Shown: positions 25,963 to 35,364, counted from the stretch's first letter. The stretch: DNA of 39,369 nucleotides from Thiobacillus sp. (GCA_018262815.1 JADFDN010000014.1:1-39369), one strand, 5' to 3'. Numbers and translations: made by a program. Notes: generated by a model not told the origin, from the sequence alone.

Positions 25963-28455
25963 CTATGTTTTCCTGGGCGCGTAGCCCAGTGTTTTCATGG
26001 CGCCGGTCAGGCTCTGGATTGAATCCGGATAGGCTTTCCACGGGGCATTCCCGGTGGCCAGGCGGGAGTCGATGTTGGCGATCGTCCAGTGCGCCGAGTG
26101 GGCGAGCGTGTCGAGCTCGGACCAGTCGATCGGCACCGACACGCCGAGGCCCGGGCGCGAGCGCACCGACCATGCCGCGACGGTGGTGGCGCCGAAGCCA
26201 TTCCGCAAATAATCGATGAAGATCTTCCCCACTCGATTGCGGGGCCCGCTCCTGGACGCGAAGCGTTGCGGCAGCGTGGCGGCCAGATGTTGGACGATCG
26301 CCTGGGAGAAGCCTTTTACGGTGTCCCAGCCGTGCAGGCGCTTGAGCGGTACGACGATATGCAGCCCTTTGCCGCCGCTGGTTTTGATAAACGACACCAA
26401 TCCGAGCTGGGTCAGGAATTCCCGCAGCAGATGCGCGGATTCCTGTACGAGGGGCCATGCCACGCCTTCCCCGGGGTCGAGATCGAACGTCATGCGGTCA
26501 GGCTTTTCGATATTCGTTGTGCGCGCGTTCCATGTATGGAACTCGACCACGTTCAACTGTGCAGCGGCGAGCAAGCCTTCGGGTCTGACGACCTGCAACA
26601 AGGGCGCGTGACCCGGATCCAGTTCTGGATCGAGTGCCTTGACGCCCCGCATCTGCGCAGATTCGAGATGCTTCTGGAAAAACTGCGGCCCGGCGATCCC
26701 CTCCGGCGCCCTGACCAGCGACACGGGCCGGCCTTTGAGATGTTCCATCAGCAGGGCTCCCACCCGGTGGTAGAACTCGACCAGTTCCAGTTTGGTGGTC
26801 CCAGACGTCGGATCGATGACCCGATCGGGATGGGAGATTTTCATGTCGCCCGGCAGCGCAAGCGCGGGCGCAACGGAAGCCGGTGTTTCCAGAACGACGG
26901 CTTTTGCCTGCTTGTCGAGCCGAAGCCCCTGGAAAACCGCGTGGCGCACCCGACCTGTCCTGGTCCATTCGCCGAACGACACCTCGGCGACCAGCCTGGG
27001 GCTGACCCAGTGCGCCTTGCCGTCCATCGGCGTGCGGTCTGCAAACGGGCTGCGGGCTCGACCAAGGGCGGCGAGCTTCTTCTTGAGCTCGCCCAGGGTC
27101 TTGCGATCGAAACCGGTTCCGACATTGCCCGCATAGACCAGGCCGCCGTCGCTGTCGTGCACGCCGAGCAGGAGCGAGCCAATCCCGTGGCGCGAGCCTC
27201 GCGGATCCGTATACCCGCCGATGACGAATTCCTGGCGCTGCGTGCATTTCAGCTTGAGCCAGTCGTTCGACCGGCGGGACGCATAGGCCGATGCGCTGCG
27301 CTTGGCAATGACCCCCTCCAGGCCCATCCGGCAGGCCGACTCCAGGATGTCGCGCGGTGCTGCGACCAGGGTTTCGCTGTAGCGAATGGCATCGGACGCG
27401 GATTGGCCCAATAGCGAAGCGAGGAAGTCCTTGCGTTCGAGCAGCGGGACGGCGCGCAGATCGAAGCCGGCGTAGTAGGGCACATCGAACAGGTAATACA
27501 CGATGCTCTCGGTGCGGGCCTGGTCGAACGCATTCTGAAGGGCCTGAAAATCGGGGATGCCCTGTTCGTCCGGAACCACGATCTCGCCGTCCAGCCACCC
27601 CGGTGCAAGCTGCAGTTTTTCCAGCGAACGGACAAGCGGTTTCAACTTGCGGCTCCAGTCGTGGCCATTGCGGGTGAACAGACGAATCGAGCGTCCGTCG
27701 CTGCGGGCCAGCATGCGGTAACCATCCAGTTTGATTTCGTAGATCCATGCATCGGGATCGCCGGGTGGCGTGTCCGCCAGCGTGGCGAGCTGGGGCGAGA
27801 GCGAGGCGGGGAGCCTGGCCTTCACTGCGGCGGCGGGCACGCGATGCGGCGAAGGGCGAGCAGGCGTGCGGGCGGCGCGGCGCTTTTCCGGTGCCGGCGG
27901 AGGCTTCGAACGGGCGACACTGTCGGGCAGGGCGTCGACGACGCTATATTCCGAGGCGGGTCGCGCATGCGCGTCCTTCTCCTTGACGAGAAGCCAGGCC
28001 TGCTTTTTTTCCCCCTTCGCCTTCATCCGGATGAGCGCCCACCTGCCTTGCAGCTTGTGGCCCTGCAGCTCGAATTTCAAGTTCCCCTTCCGGTAAGCCC
28101 GATGAGGGTCTCCCAGCGGAATCCAGGTGCCGCGGTCCCAGATGATGACCCGACCCGCGCCATACTGCTTCGGCGGAATTTCGCCTTCGAACGTGTTGTA
28201 GGCGATGGGATGGTCCTCGACCTGGACGGCCATGCGCTTGTCCCGCGGGTCGAGGCTGGGCCCTTTCGGGATCGCCCAGCTTTTCATGCTGCCATCCAGT
28301 TCGAGCCTGAAGTCGTAGTGCAGGCGCTTCGCCCAATGCTTCTGGATCACGTAGGAGCGCGCCGCCTCATTGGCCTGGCCGCCGCTCTCGGGTTCCTGGC
28401 TGATCGAGAAATCGCGTTTGGCCTTGTAGAGGGAAAGCGGGTCGGATTTCGACAT
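25963..28455 (-). CDS. ligD: NHEJ ATP-dependent DNA ligase D (phosphoesterase-ligase-polymerase)
   Basis: N-terminal PE domain (HWAKRLHYDFRLELDG...SWAIPKGPS), ligase motif YEIKLDGYRM, C-terminal polymerase MTFDLDPGEGVAW. Confidence 0.95.
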   Translation of the reverse strand: MSKSDPLSLYKAKRDFSISQEPESGGQANEAARSYVIQKHWAKRLHYDFRLELDGSMKSWAIPKGPSLDPRDKRMAVQVEDHPIAYNTFEGEIPPKQYGAGRVIIWDRGTWIPLGDPHRAYRKGNLKFELQGHKLQGRWALIRMKAKGEKKQAWLLVKEKDAHARPASEYSVVDALPDSVARSKPPPAPEKRRAARTPARPSPHRVPAAAVKARLPASLSPQLATLADTPPGDPDAWIYEIKLDGYRMLARSDGRSIRLFTRNGHDWSRKLKPLVRSLEKLQLAPGWLDGEIVVPDEQGIPDFQALQNAFDQARTESIVYYLFDVPYYAGFDLRAVPLLERKDFLASLLGQSASDAIRYSETLVAAPRDILESACRMGLEGVIAKRSASAYASRRSNDWLKLKCTQRQEFVIGGYTDPRGSRHGIGSLLLGVHDSDGGLVYAGNVGTGFDRKTLGELKKKLAALGRARSPFADRTPMDGKAHWVSPRLVAEVSFGEWTRTGRVRHAVFQGLRLDKQAKAVVLETPASVAPALALPGDMKISHPDRVIDPTSGTTKLELVEFYHRVGALLMEHLKGRPVSLVRAPEGIAGPQFFQKHLESAQMRGVKALDPELDPGHAPLLQVVRPEGLLAAAQLNVVEFHTWNARTTNIEKPDRMTFDLDPGEGVAWPLVQESAHLLREFLTQLGLVSFIKTSGGKGLHIVVPLKRLHGWDTVKGFSQAIVQHLAATLPQRFASRSGPRNRVGKIFIDYLRNGFGATTVAAWSVRSRPGLGVSVPIDWSELDTLAHSAHWTIANIDSRLATGNAPWKAYPDSIQSLTGAMKTLGYAPRKT

Positions 28456-28458
28456 CGC

Positions 28459-29367
28459 TCATGCGGCTTTTCGCTTCCCGGTCGCCTTGGCGGGCGTTTT
28501 CGTCGCGGCCTTCGCCTTTCGGTCGGTCGCCTTGGTTCGCGATGCCGGCTTCCGGTTCTGTTTGCTGCTGTCGAGGCTGCGCTGCAGCAATTCGGTCAGA
28601 TCGTAAATCGTGGCGCCTGCCGGCTCGCGTTCTGCCGGTTCGATCTGGGTGATGGATTCCAGTTCGCCGGCGTGGGCTTTGGCTTCGACCAGCTGAAGAA
28701 TCTTCTCCTTGAACGAATCACGCGAGGCCTCGGGGTTCCATGCCTCGCTCATGTCCTCCACCAGCTGCTCGCCCACCTTCATTTCCTTGTCGGTCAGTCC
28801 GGCGGGTTTCACCCCTTCCGCAGGCAGCGTCAGGGAGTCGAACGCGCGGATTTCATCCCCCCAGCGCAACAGATTCAGCACCAGCACAGGGCCGAATGGA
28901 ATGAGCGCGGCGAGATGCTGCCTGCTCTGGATGACCACGCGGGCGATTCCGACTTTTCCGCTCTTGCGCAGGATTTCCCGCAGCAAGGCATACACCTTGG
29001 CACCCTTGTTGATGGGTGCGAGATAGTAGGGCCGGTCGAGATAGATAAAGGGAATGTCGGCGGCGGAGATGAAGGTCTCGATTTCGATCGTCTGCGTGGT
29101 TTTGGGGTAGGCCGCCTCGATTTCCTCGGAGGACAGGACGACGTATTGGCCCTCCTCGTATTCGATGCCCTTGACGATATTTTCCTTGGCGATTTCCTTT
29201 CCGGTTCGCTTGTTGATGCGCTTGTAGCCGACCGGATCCATGCTGCGCTTGTCCAGCCAATCGAAATCCAGCCCTTGCTGGGAAGTGGCCGGATAGACCG
29301 CAACCGGAATATGTACCAGCCCGAAGCTGATCGCGCCTTTCCACAGAGTACGAAGCGTTGTCGCCAT
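28459..29367 (-). CDS. ku: Non-homologous end joining protein Ku
   Basis: LWKGAISFGLVHIPVAVYPAT...FDWLDKRSMDPVGYKRINKRTGKE; Lys-rich C-terminus; adjacent to ligD. Confidence 0.95.
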   Translation of the reverse strand: MATTLRTLWKGAISFGLVHIPVAVYPATSQQGLDFDWLDKRSMDPVGYKRINKRTGKEIAKENIVKGIEYEEGQYVVLSSEEIEAAYPKTTQTIEIETFISAADIPFIYLDRPYYLAPINKGAKVYALLREILRKSGKVGIARVVIQSRQHLAALIPFGPVLVLNLLRWGDEIRAFDSLTLPAEGVKPAGLTDKEMKVGEQLVEDMSEAWNPEASRDSFKEKILQLVEAKAHAGELESITQIEPAEREPAGATIYDLTELLQRSLDSSKQNRKPASRTKATDRKAKAATKTPAKATGKRKAA

Positions 29368-29413
29368 GATGTCGGCCCTGCCGTCTTTTATGCTGTCGAT
29401 CCAGTTGCAGAGC

Positions 29414-30388
29414 TCAGGACTTCACGAGCCGCGGATCGACGGGGCGCGGGTGGCTGTTCATGTACTTGGCCACATCCCATGCTTCCTGCTCGCTCAGGGT
29501 TCCGCCCTTGCCGAGCGGCATGTTGGCCTGGATAAAGCCGGCTGCCGTCTCGACCCGGGTCATGCCCGCCCCGCCATTGAAGGAGTCCTTGCCCCACAAG
29601 GGTGGAAAGACATAACGCCCGCTGACCTGCGTTCCCTGTCCGTCGGCGCCGTGGCAAATCGCACAGTTGGCTTCATACACTTTCTTTCCGCGCGCCACAT
29701 CCGGCGGCTGCCGGGGTTCGGCCAGTTTCGGGTAGCCGCGTCCCTTGAGTTCGACGCCGACCGGCGCCCCGGTCGCCATCCAGTAGCTGTAGCTCATCAA
29801 GGCCACCAGCTCCTTGCTGCCGGGAGGCGGAACCTTGCCGTTCATGCTGTAGCGGAAGCAGCCGGCCAGCCGCTCCTCGTAACTGTTCACCTTCTGGTTT
29901 TTGTCGCGATACGCAGGAAACATGGCGAACGCCGCCCACAGCGGGGCCGAGTCGGCCTTGCGGCCTTCATCGAGGTGGCAGTTGACACAGTTCAGCGCGT
30001 TGCCGACGTAAGCGCGCGCATAGGTTTGGGTGTCGTTGAAAATGTTTCTCCCCAGGCGGACCGCTTCGCCGAATTTTCCGCCCGGGATGGCATCGACATC
30101 GGGAGGGGAAAAGTCGACGCGTATCGTCTTCGGGCCTGTCCGGGCCGGGAATCCGGGCTGCTCGACCGCCGCCGGGATCTCGTCCGATGGAATCGAAGCC
30201 TTGTCGGATGCGGGCAGGGCCGCACTGGGCAGGCGGTCGTATTCGGCCTTCGACACGAGCGCGGCGGGGATCCAGACGATGCCGGCCACAACGAGCGTTG
30301 CCGCGACCACCAGCAGGATCCACGAAGGATGGAATGAGCGGGTGCGTTTCTGGTTTTCCAACCATGTGCTGAACCAGTTGGACATCAT
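29414..30388 (-). CDS. tsdA: TsdA-like diheme thiosulfate dehydrogenase, N-terminal membrane anchor
   Basis: CVNCH and CAICH heme motifs; LAGCFRYSMNGK (conserved Cys) and FPPLWGKDSFNGGAGMTR...FIQANMPLGKGGTLSEQEAWDVA as in TsdA. Confidence 0.82.
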   Translation of the reverse strand: MMSNWFSTWLENQKRTRSFHPSWILLVVAATLVVAGIVWIPAALVSKAEYDRLPSAALPASDKASIPSDEIPAAVEQPGFPARTGPKTIRVDFSPPDVDAIPGGKFGEAVRLGRNIFNDTQTYARAYVGNALNCVNCHLDEGRKADSAPLWAAFAMFPAYRDKNQKVNSYEERLAGCFRYSMNGKVPPPGSKELVALMSYSYWMATGAPVGVELKGRGYPKLAEPRQPPDVARGKKVYEANCAICHGADGQGTQVSGRYVFPPLWGKDSFNGGAGMTRVETAAGFIQANMPLGKGGTLSEQEAWDVAKYMNSHPRPVDPRLVKS

Positions 30389-31092
30389 TCCCTCCTTCCG
30401 TAAAACGATGGGGTCTCGAGATATTCGCTGATGGCGTTGATTTCGGCGTCGGACATCTTGTCGGCGACGGACTTCATCAGGCCTTGCGGATCGTTGCCGC
30501 GCGTTCCCGCCTGCCACGCTTTCAATTGCGCCCGGGTATACGCGTTCGGCTGTCCGGTCAGCGCAGGAAAATGGGGAGGAACGCCCGCTCCGTCGGGTCC
30601 GTGGCAGGCGAAGCAGGCGGGGATGCCGGCGTCCCAGTTTCCTGCCATGGCCAAGCGGGCGCCGCCCGCCGGCTGAGCGGCGGCGGCCGGTTTCGCCTCG
30701 GCTTTCCAGCCCGGCAGGCTTGCATAGTGTTCGCTGAGATCGCGCATTTGCTGCGCGCTGAGGGCGCGCGCAATCGGTTCCATCTGCGGGTTCTTGCGCT
30801 GCCCGCTGGCGAAATCCTGTAGCTGCTTGAGGAGATAGGCCTGTCCTTGCCCGGCCAGGCGGGGGAAACCGGCCGCGGCCTGGCCTTCGCCTTGTGCGCC
30901 ATGGCATGCCATGCATGCGGTAATGCCGCCCGCGCCTTGCCGGGCGATCGTGGCGCCGGCGGCGCGGTCGGCGTGCGCAAGGTTCGCCAGGCTCGCGCCC
31001 GCGACCAGCACGGCCCACGCGGTCAGTCTGCCTGCGCGCGCATGGCGTTGAAGAGGAAGGGGCGGTCGCGGGGGGGGCGTACTCGTCATCAT
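30385..31092 (-). CDS. tsdB: Diheme cytochrome c (cytochrome c4/TsdB-like)
   Basis: Signal peptide; two CXXCH motifs (CMACH, CFACH); overlaps the start of the tsdA-like gene. Confidence 0.75.
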   Translation of the reverse strand: MMTSTPPPRPPLPLQRHARAGRLTAWAVLVAGASLANLAHADRAAGATIARQGAGGITACMACHGAQGEGQAAAGFPRLAGQGQAYLLKQLQDFASGQRKNPQMEPIARALSAQQMRDLSEHYASLPGWKAEAKPAAAAQPAGGARLAMAGNWDAGIPACFACHGPDGAGVPPHFPALTGQPNAYTRAQLKAWQAGTRGNDPQGLMKSVADKMSDAEINAISEYLETPSFYGRRE

Positions 31093-31286
31093 GGCATCCG
31101 ATCGAAAATGAATAGCGTCTTGAGAATCCGGCGCGGGGCCAGGACCTCACAGTAGATCGGGATGACGCCGATAAAAATCAGCCTTGACCGGCGCGGATGT
31201 AGGAAACGTCCGAAGCGGCAGGACAGACAGAATACTGCCCGGACGGCGGCAGGCGAGGTTGAGCGTCGTATCCCGGCGCGGCCTGC

Positions 31287-31856
31287 CTAACGGATCACCT
31301 TGCACGGAGCAAGCGGATCGAAATCGGCCCAGTCCCCGTTCTGCAGGGTTCCTTCCGTTTCTTCCACCTCCAGTGCGCGTTCGCCGAGAATCTCGATCGC
31401 GTCTTCGCGTTTCCCGGAGGTGTCGACCGCCACGGCAAGAACGAAGCCTGACTTGAGCGTATGCACGTCGCCCGGTGCGTCGCCTTCGCGAACGGGGTCG
31501 GCCCTCTGCTCGGTTTCTTCCATATTGTTCAGCGCACCGACCAGTGACCCGGCGTAGGCGCCAACGGCGGCCCCCAGCAGCGGGCCGGCGGGGCCCAAGA
31601 CGGGCATCGTGGCCACGCCGACCAGGGCGCCGGCGCCCACTCCGCCCGCAGCGCCCCGCATGGCGCCAGACTTGGCGTCGTGGGTTCCGGGTGACTCGTC
31701 CTCATCTCCGCCCAGCGGGTAAAGGGCATGCTGGCCTTCCGGGTTGACATAGAACAGGCTCATTTCGCTCAGCGGGAATCCTGCGCGCAACAATTCCCGG
31801 CTGGCGTATTCTGCTTCGCCCTGCTGGTTGTAACGCCCGACAATAATCGTTTTCAT
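31287..31856 (-). CDS. Glycine-zipper general-stress-type protein
   Basis: MKTIIVGRYNQQGEAEYASRELLRAGFPLSEMSLFYV followed by Gly-rich hydrophobic segment; RBS AAAGGAGTG. Confidence 0.7.
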   Translation of the reverse strand: MKTIIVGRYNQQGEAEYASRELLRAGFPLSEMSLFYVNPEGQHALYPLGGDEDESPGTHDAKSGAMRGAAGGVGAGALVGVATMPVLGPAGPLLGAAVGAYAGSLVGALNNMEETEQRADPVREGDAPGDVHTLKSGFVLAVAVDTSGKREDAIEILGERALEVEETEGTLQNGDWADFDPLAPCKVIR

Positions 31857-31894
31857 AAGCACACTCCTTTGGTGGGGGTGAAGAAAGCAGCCTG

Positions 31895-33358
31895 CTAAAG
31901 CCAGTATTCGAAGCGCCGCGCCAGCCATTCCTGTAACCGCAGGAACAGGGAACGGCGCTTCCACTGTTCGTGATCGACGAGGTCGGAAGCGTCCCGGTCC
32001 TGGGCGAACATGGCTTCCATCTGCCGCGCAAAGTCCGCGCCGAGGATCACCGCATTCAGCTCGTCGTTGTGCAGGAAACTGCGCCAGTCCAGATTGGTTG
32101 AACCGATGGTCGACCAGACGCCGTCTATCGTTGCCGTCTTGGAATGCAGCACCGCGTCGCGCCGCTCGTACAGCATGACCCCTGCGCCCAGCAGTTCGTC
32201 ATAGTGCGAGCGGCCGGCATGAAACACCGCCCAGGAGTCCGTCTTGCTGGGCAGGATGATCTGCACGTCGACGCCACGCCGTGCGGCGTCGGCCAGCGCC
32301 TGGCGAAGCTGAGGGTCGGGCACGAAGTACGCGTTGGTGAGATAGATCTTGCGTTCGGCGTGACCAATGGCCGAAAGCAGGGTGCGATAGATCGGGCGGT
32401 CTTCCGAGTCGGATTCGCTGCCGATCGCACGCACGATCGCATCGCCTTGCGCCTGCAGCCTGGGAAAATATTTTCTGCTGGCCAGCGAGGGCCCGTGCTG
32501 CCGGGCCCAGGTATCCAGAAAATATTTCTGGAATTCGGCGACCACGGGACCGTCGATCTGCAGGTGGGTGTCGCGCCATCCCGCCTCCGCCGCCGCATCC
32601 TTCTTTTTTTTAGAATGGGAGAACGAGCCGCTCGAATAGGACTCGCTGATGTTGATGCCGCCCAGGAATGCGGTTTTGCCGTCGACGACCAGGAGTTTCC
32701 GGTGGTCGCGGTTGTTCAGTATCCATTCCGGTTTTTTGACGTTGGCCGGATTGATCGGGTTGAATTCCAGCGTCTGGATGCCTGCGTTGCGCAAACGGTC
32801 GAAGAACTCTTTCGGCGTGTCGATGCAGCCGACGCTGTCATAAATGATGTTGACCTGGACCCCCGCCGCCTGTTTTTCCAGCAGTAGCCTGGCGAACTCG
32901 TCTCCGATCTCGCCATCTTCGAAAATGTAGGTCTCCAGGTTGATGTGATCGCGCGCGCCGCGAATGGCCGCGAACATGGCCTTGTAGGTGGCCGGCCCGT
33001 CCTGAAGCAGGACAAGACGGTTGCCGAGTACCAGCGGACTGTCGCGGTAGACCGCCTCTTCGAGCGCCAGATGCTTCTGCAGGATATCGAGATGGCCCGC
33101 TTCTCTCTTGAGTTCGTTGAAAATGGCGGTATTCCGGCTCGGCGCAACGGGGCCCCGCGCCGTTTCAAACTCGACGGGAGGCCGTGTCTTTTTATCTGGT
33201 GTGGCATGCGCTTTGTCGGGCAGGACCTGGGTTGTGTCCGGCAGCGTGGCGCAGGCCGAAACCAGAATGTTTCCGCACAGCGCCATATATCCGAGCGTTC
33301 CTGAGGACGACATTCGGAAGCCCCGAAAGGCATCCCCGAGCATGGAAGGATTCTGCAT
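31895..33358 (-). CDS. Phospholipase D/cardiolipin synthase family protein
   Basis: Two HKD motifs: NRDHRKLLVVDGKTAFLGGINI and AVLHSKTATIDGVWSTIGSTNLD; N-terminal lipobox-like VSAC. Confidence 0.9.
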   Translation of the reverse strand: MQNPSMLGDAFRGFRMSSSGTLGYMALCGNILVSACATLPDTTQVLPDKAHATPDKKTRPPVEFETARGPVAPSRNTAIFNELKREAGHLDILQKHLALEEAVYRDSPLVLGNRLVLLQDGPATYKAMFAAIRGARDHINLETYIFEDGEIGDEFARLLLEKQAAGVQVNIIYDSVGCIDTPKEFFDRLRNAGIQTLEFNPINPANVKKPEWILNNRDHRKLLVVDGKTAFLGGINISESYSSGSFSHSKKKKDAAAEAGWRDTHLQIDGPVVAEFQKYFLDTWARQHGPSLASRKYFPRLQAQGDAIVRAIGSESDSEDRPIYRTLLSAIGHAERKIYLTNAYFVPDPQLRQALADAARRGVDVQIILPSKTDSWAVFHAGRSHYDELLGAGVMLYERRDAVLHSKTATIDGVWSTIGSTNLDWRSFLHNDELNAVILGADFARQMEAMFAQDRDASDLVDHEQWKRRSLFLRLQEWLARRFEYWL

Positions 33359-33383
33359 TGTTCATCTCCGGCGCTTCCTGGAA

Positions 33384-33770
33384 TCAAGCTCCGGGGTGTT
33401 CGCCCGGCTTGCCGCGGGAAGCGGACAGACGGGTGAGCCATCTGCTGCCGGATGACAGCGACAGCGACAACGCGTGTCGCGCCAGCAATCCCGCCAGAAC
33501 GGAGCCGCCGAGCGCCTGCCAGGGTTTCCTGCGAACCAGCCAGACACCCGCAAGTGCGGCGGCGGTCAGGCTCGCGTAGGGATGCTCGCGGACAGTCTGC
33601 CGCGCAAGCGGTCCCGCCAGGTGGGTGAAGCGCGTGAGCGTATCGCCCTCCTCCTGTTCCAGTCGCTGGCGCAGCGCTTCGCGATTCATTTCAAGCCGGC
33701 TCTCGGCGTCGGCGGGCACCGCAGCCGCGGGCCCGAGATCCGCTGACCGTTCGTCAATTTCTGAATTCAT
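33384..33770 (-). CDS. Small membrane-associated protein (YqjK/DUF883-like context)
   Basis: Hydrophobic segment REHPYASLTAAALAGVWLVRRKPW; overlaps the preceding gene. Confidence 0.65.
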   Translation of the reverse strand: MNSEIDERSADLGPAAAVPADAESRLEMNREALRQRLEQEEGDTLTRFTHLAGPLARQTVREHPYASLTAAALAGVWLVRRKPWQALGGSVLAGLLARHALSLSLSSGSRWLTRLSASRGKPGEHPGA

Positions 33771-34143
33771 CGTTCGGTTCCCTCATGTCAAATAAGCGCA
33801 TGTCCTGCGCAAGCTGCGCACGCACGCGCGCAAGTGCAGGCACGGACGGCATCGCATGCCGTGCCTGCCAGCTGGCCACGACCGCCACCGCCAGCGGCAG
33901 GGCGGGGACGGCCCACAACACCCAGTGCTCGTTGCCGGTAACCGCGAACAGCATCAGTGCGATGCCCGCGAACAGGACCGCCAGCATGATGCTGACGACC
34001 ATGACCACCCGATAGCGCAACCGCCGCAGCTGCTGCGCCTGCCACCAGGCCGCGTCCTCCTTCAGCAGGGTGGCATAGGCACTGGCGTACTCGATGAGCA
34101 GGCGAGGTTCGTCGAGCAGAACGCGAAGAAGCGGCGGCAACAT
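33754..34143 (-). CDS. YqjE/phage-holin-family-like membrane protein
   Basis: Two TM segments (VVMVVSIMLAVLFAGIALMLF; WVLWAVPALPLAVAVVASW) after an N-terminal amphipathic region. Confidence 0.7.
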   Translation of the reverse strand: MLPPLLRVLLDEPRLLIEYASAYATLLKEDAAWWQAQQLRRLRYRVVMVVSIMLAVLFAGIALMLFAVTGNEHWVLWAVPALPLAVAVVASWQARHAMPSVPALARVRAQLAQDMRLFDMREPNDEFRN

Positions 34144-34166
34144 TGCGTGGGCTGTGTCGCGCGGGA

Positions 34167-34463
34167 TCAGTGATGGTGCCCGTGATGCCGGCCGAGCGCG
34201 CCTGCCAGCAGCGCAATGGCGGCACCGGCAGCAGCAGCCATCATCAGCGACTTCAAAGGCTGTGCCTGAACGTACTGGGCGGCCTGGTCGGTGGTGTGGG
34301 TCAGGGTCTCGCGCGCCCGCGCGGCACCGCTGCGGATGGCTTCGCTGCCGCGGGCCGCGATGTCTTCGGCGCTCGCGCGTGCTTCATCGAGAGAGCGACG
34401 CGCATGTTCGGTTGCGGCAGACTCGCTTGCGGTCTGAGGTTTTGCGTTCGGGAATGTTTCCAT
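34167..34463 (-). CDS. DUF883/ElaB-YqjD family protein
   Basis: ARRSLDEARASAEDIAARGSEAIRSGAARARETLTHTTDQAAQYVQAQPLKSLMMAAAAGAAIALL; His-rich tail. Confidence 0.85.
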   Translation of the reverse strand: METFPNAKPQTASESAATEHARRSLDEARASAEDIAARGSEAIRSGAARARETLTHTTDQAAQYVQAQPLKSLMMAAAAGAAIALLAGALGRHHGHHH

Positions 34464-34838
34464 GGGGGTCTCCTAAGAAAGTCTGTTGAAAAAACAACTG
34501 AGCCGGCGTGAGCAAGCACGGACTCAAGCTTAGGCAGATCGCGCAGGCGGCAGTAGGGGAGAAGGGCGCATCCGCCTGTCCGCCGATGTGTTGAGTAGGT
34601 GTAGGCGACCGCTGACACGGTTCGACGACACGCGAGTCGGAGGATGCTTACACGCCATCGTGCTGGTTGCCGAGTCGAATCGCGGCACTCTCCGACAGAT
34701 AGGTCTGGTTCGCTGGGCGATGATGCATTACACCCACTGTCCACATGGCAGCGGGCCGGGCCGCACGCCCGATGCGAAAGGGGTTCTGAACAGGAAGTCC
34801 TCGCGCTTCTTCAACTTCGACTGCAAGGAGACGACGTC

Positions 34839-35012
34839 ATGCTTAAGTGGGCACTGGTTTTTTTCATCGTATCGCTGATCGCCGGTGTGTTCGGATTCAC
34901 CGGCATCGCTTCAGGCGCGGCCGCAGTCGCCAAGATCCTCTTCTATATTGCCGTCGCCCTGTTCCTGCTGTTCCTCGTGCTTGGGGTGTTCGCGGTCAAA
35001 GCCGTCAAGTAG
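34839..35012 (+). CDS. DUF1328 membrane protein, copy 1
   Basis: [66 protein letters not shown]. Confidence 0.92.
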   Translation: MLKWALVFFIVSLIAGVFGFTGIASGAAAVAKILFYIAVALFLLFLVLGVFAVKAVK

Positions 35013-35047
35013 ACACAATTTCCATATGGGTTTGCTGTCGGATATGT

Positions 35048-35063
35048 CTTACATCAATGTAAG
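35048..35063. promoter_or_regulatory. Inverted repeat CTTACAT-CA-ATGTAAG, candidate operator
   Basis: Perfect 7-bp arms, 2-bp spacer, upstream of the second DUF1328 gene. Confidence 0.5.
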
Positions 35064-35151
35064 CGATCGCTGATGGCATCGTCGCCTTACCCGTTTAGGC
35101 TATACATCCAGCGAGGCAGGTTCGGCCTGCCAAGCTGTAAAGGAGAATTTC

Positions 35152-35316
35152 ATGTTGCATTACGCCATCGTATTTTTCATCATCGCCATCATCGCCGCAG
35201 TGCTCGGATTTTCAGGGCTTGCGGCAGGCGCCGCCGGTATCGCCAAGATCCTTTTCGTCGTGTTCCTGGTGATCGCGATCGCCACGTTCGTGGTCAACAT
35301 GATGCGTGGGCGCTAG
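35152..35316 (+). CDS. DUF1328 membrane protein, copy 2 (absent from the ORF track)
   Basis: [54 protein letters not shown] (54 aa); RBS AAAGGAGAATTTC. Confidence 0.92.
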   Translation: MLHYAIVFFIIAIIAAVLGFSGLAAGAAGIAKILFVVFLVIAIATFVVNMMRGR

Positions 35317-35364
35317 CAGACTGATGCTAGAATCGACACGCCGGTACACAAGCAGGAGCGGTGC

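Noticed and set aside
26089-29535. Plus-strand ORFs of 441 and 624 aa across ligD and ku
   Set aside because: Antisense to well-supported NHEJ genes; composition-driven open frames.
30389-31150. N-terminal extension of the tsdA-like ORF to 31150
   Set aside because: Overlaps the tsdB-like gene in another frame; the MMSNWF start has its own RBS.
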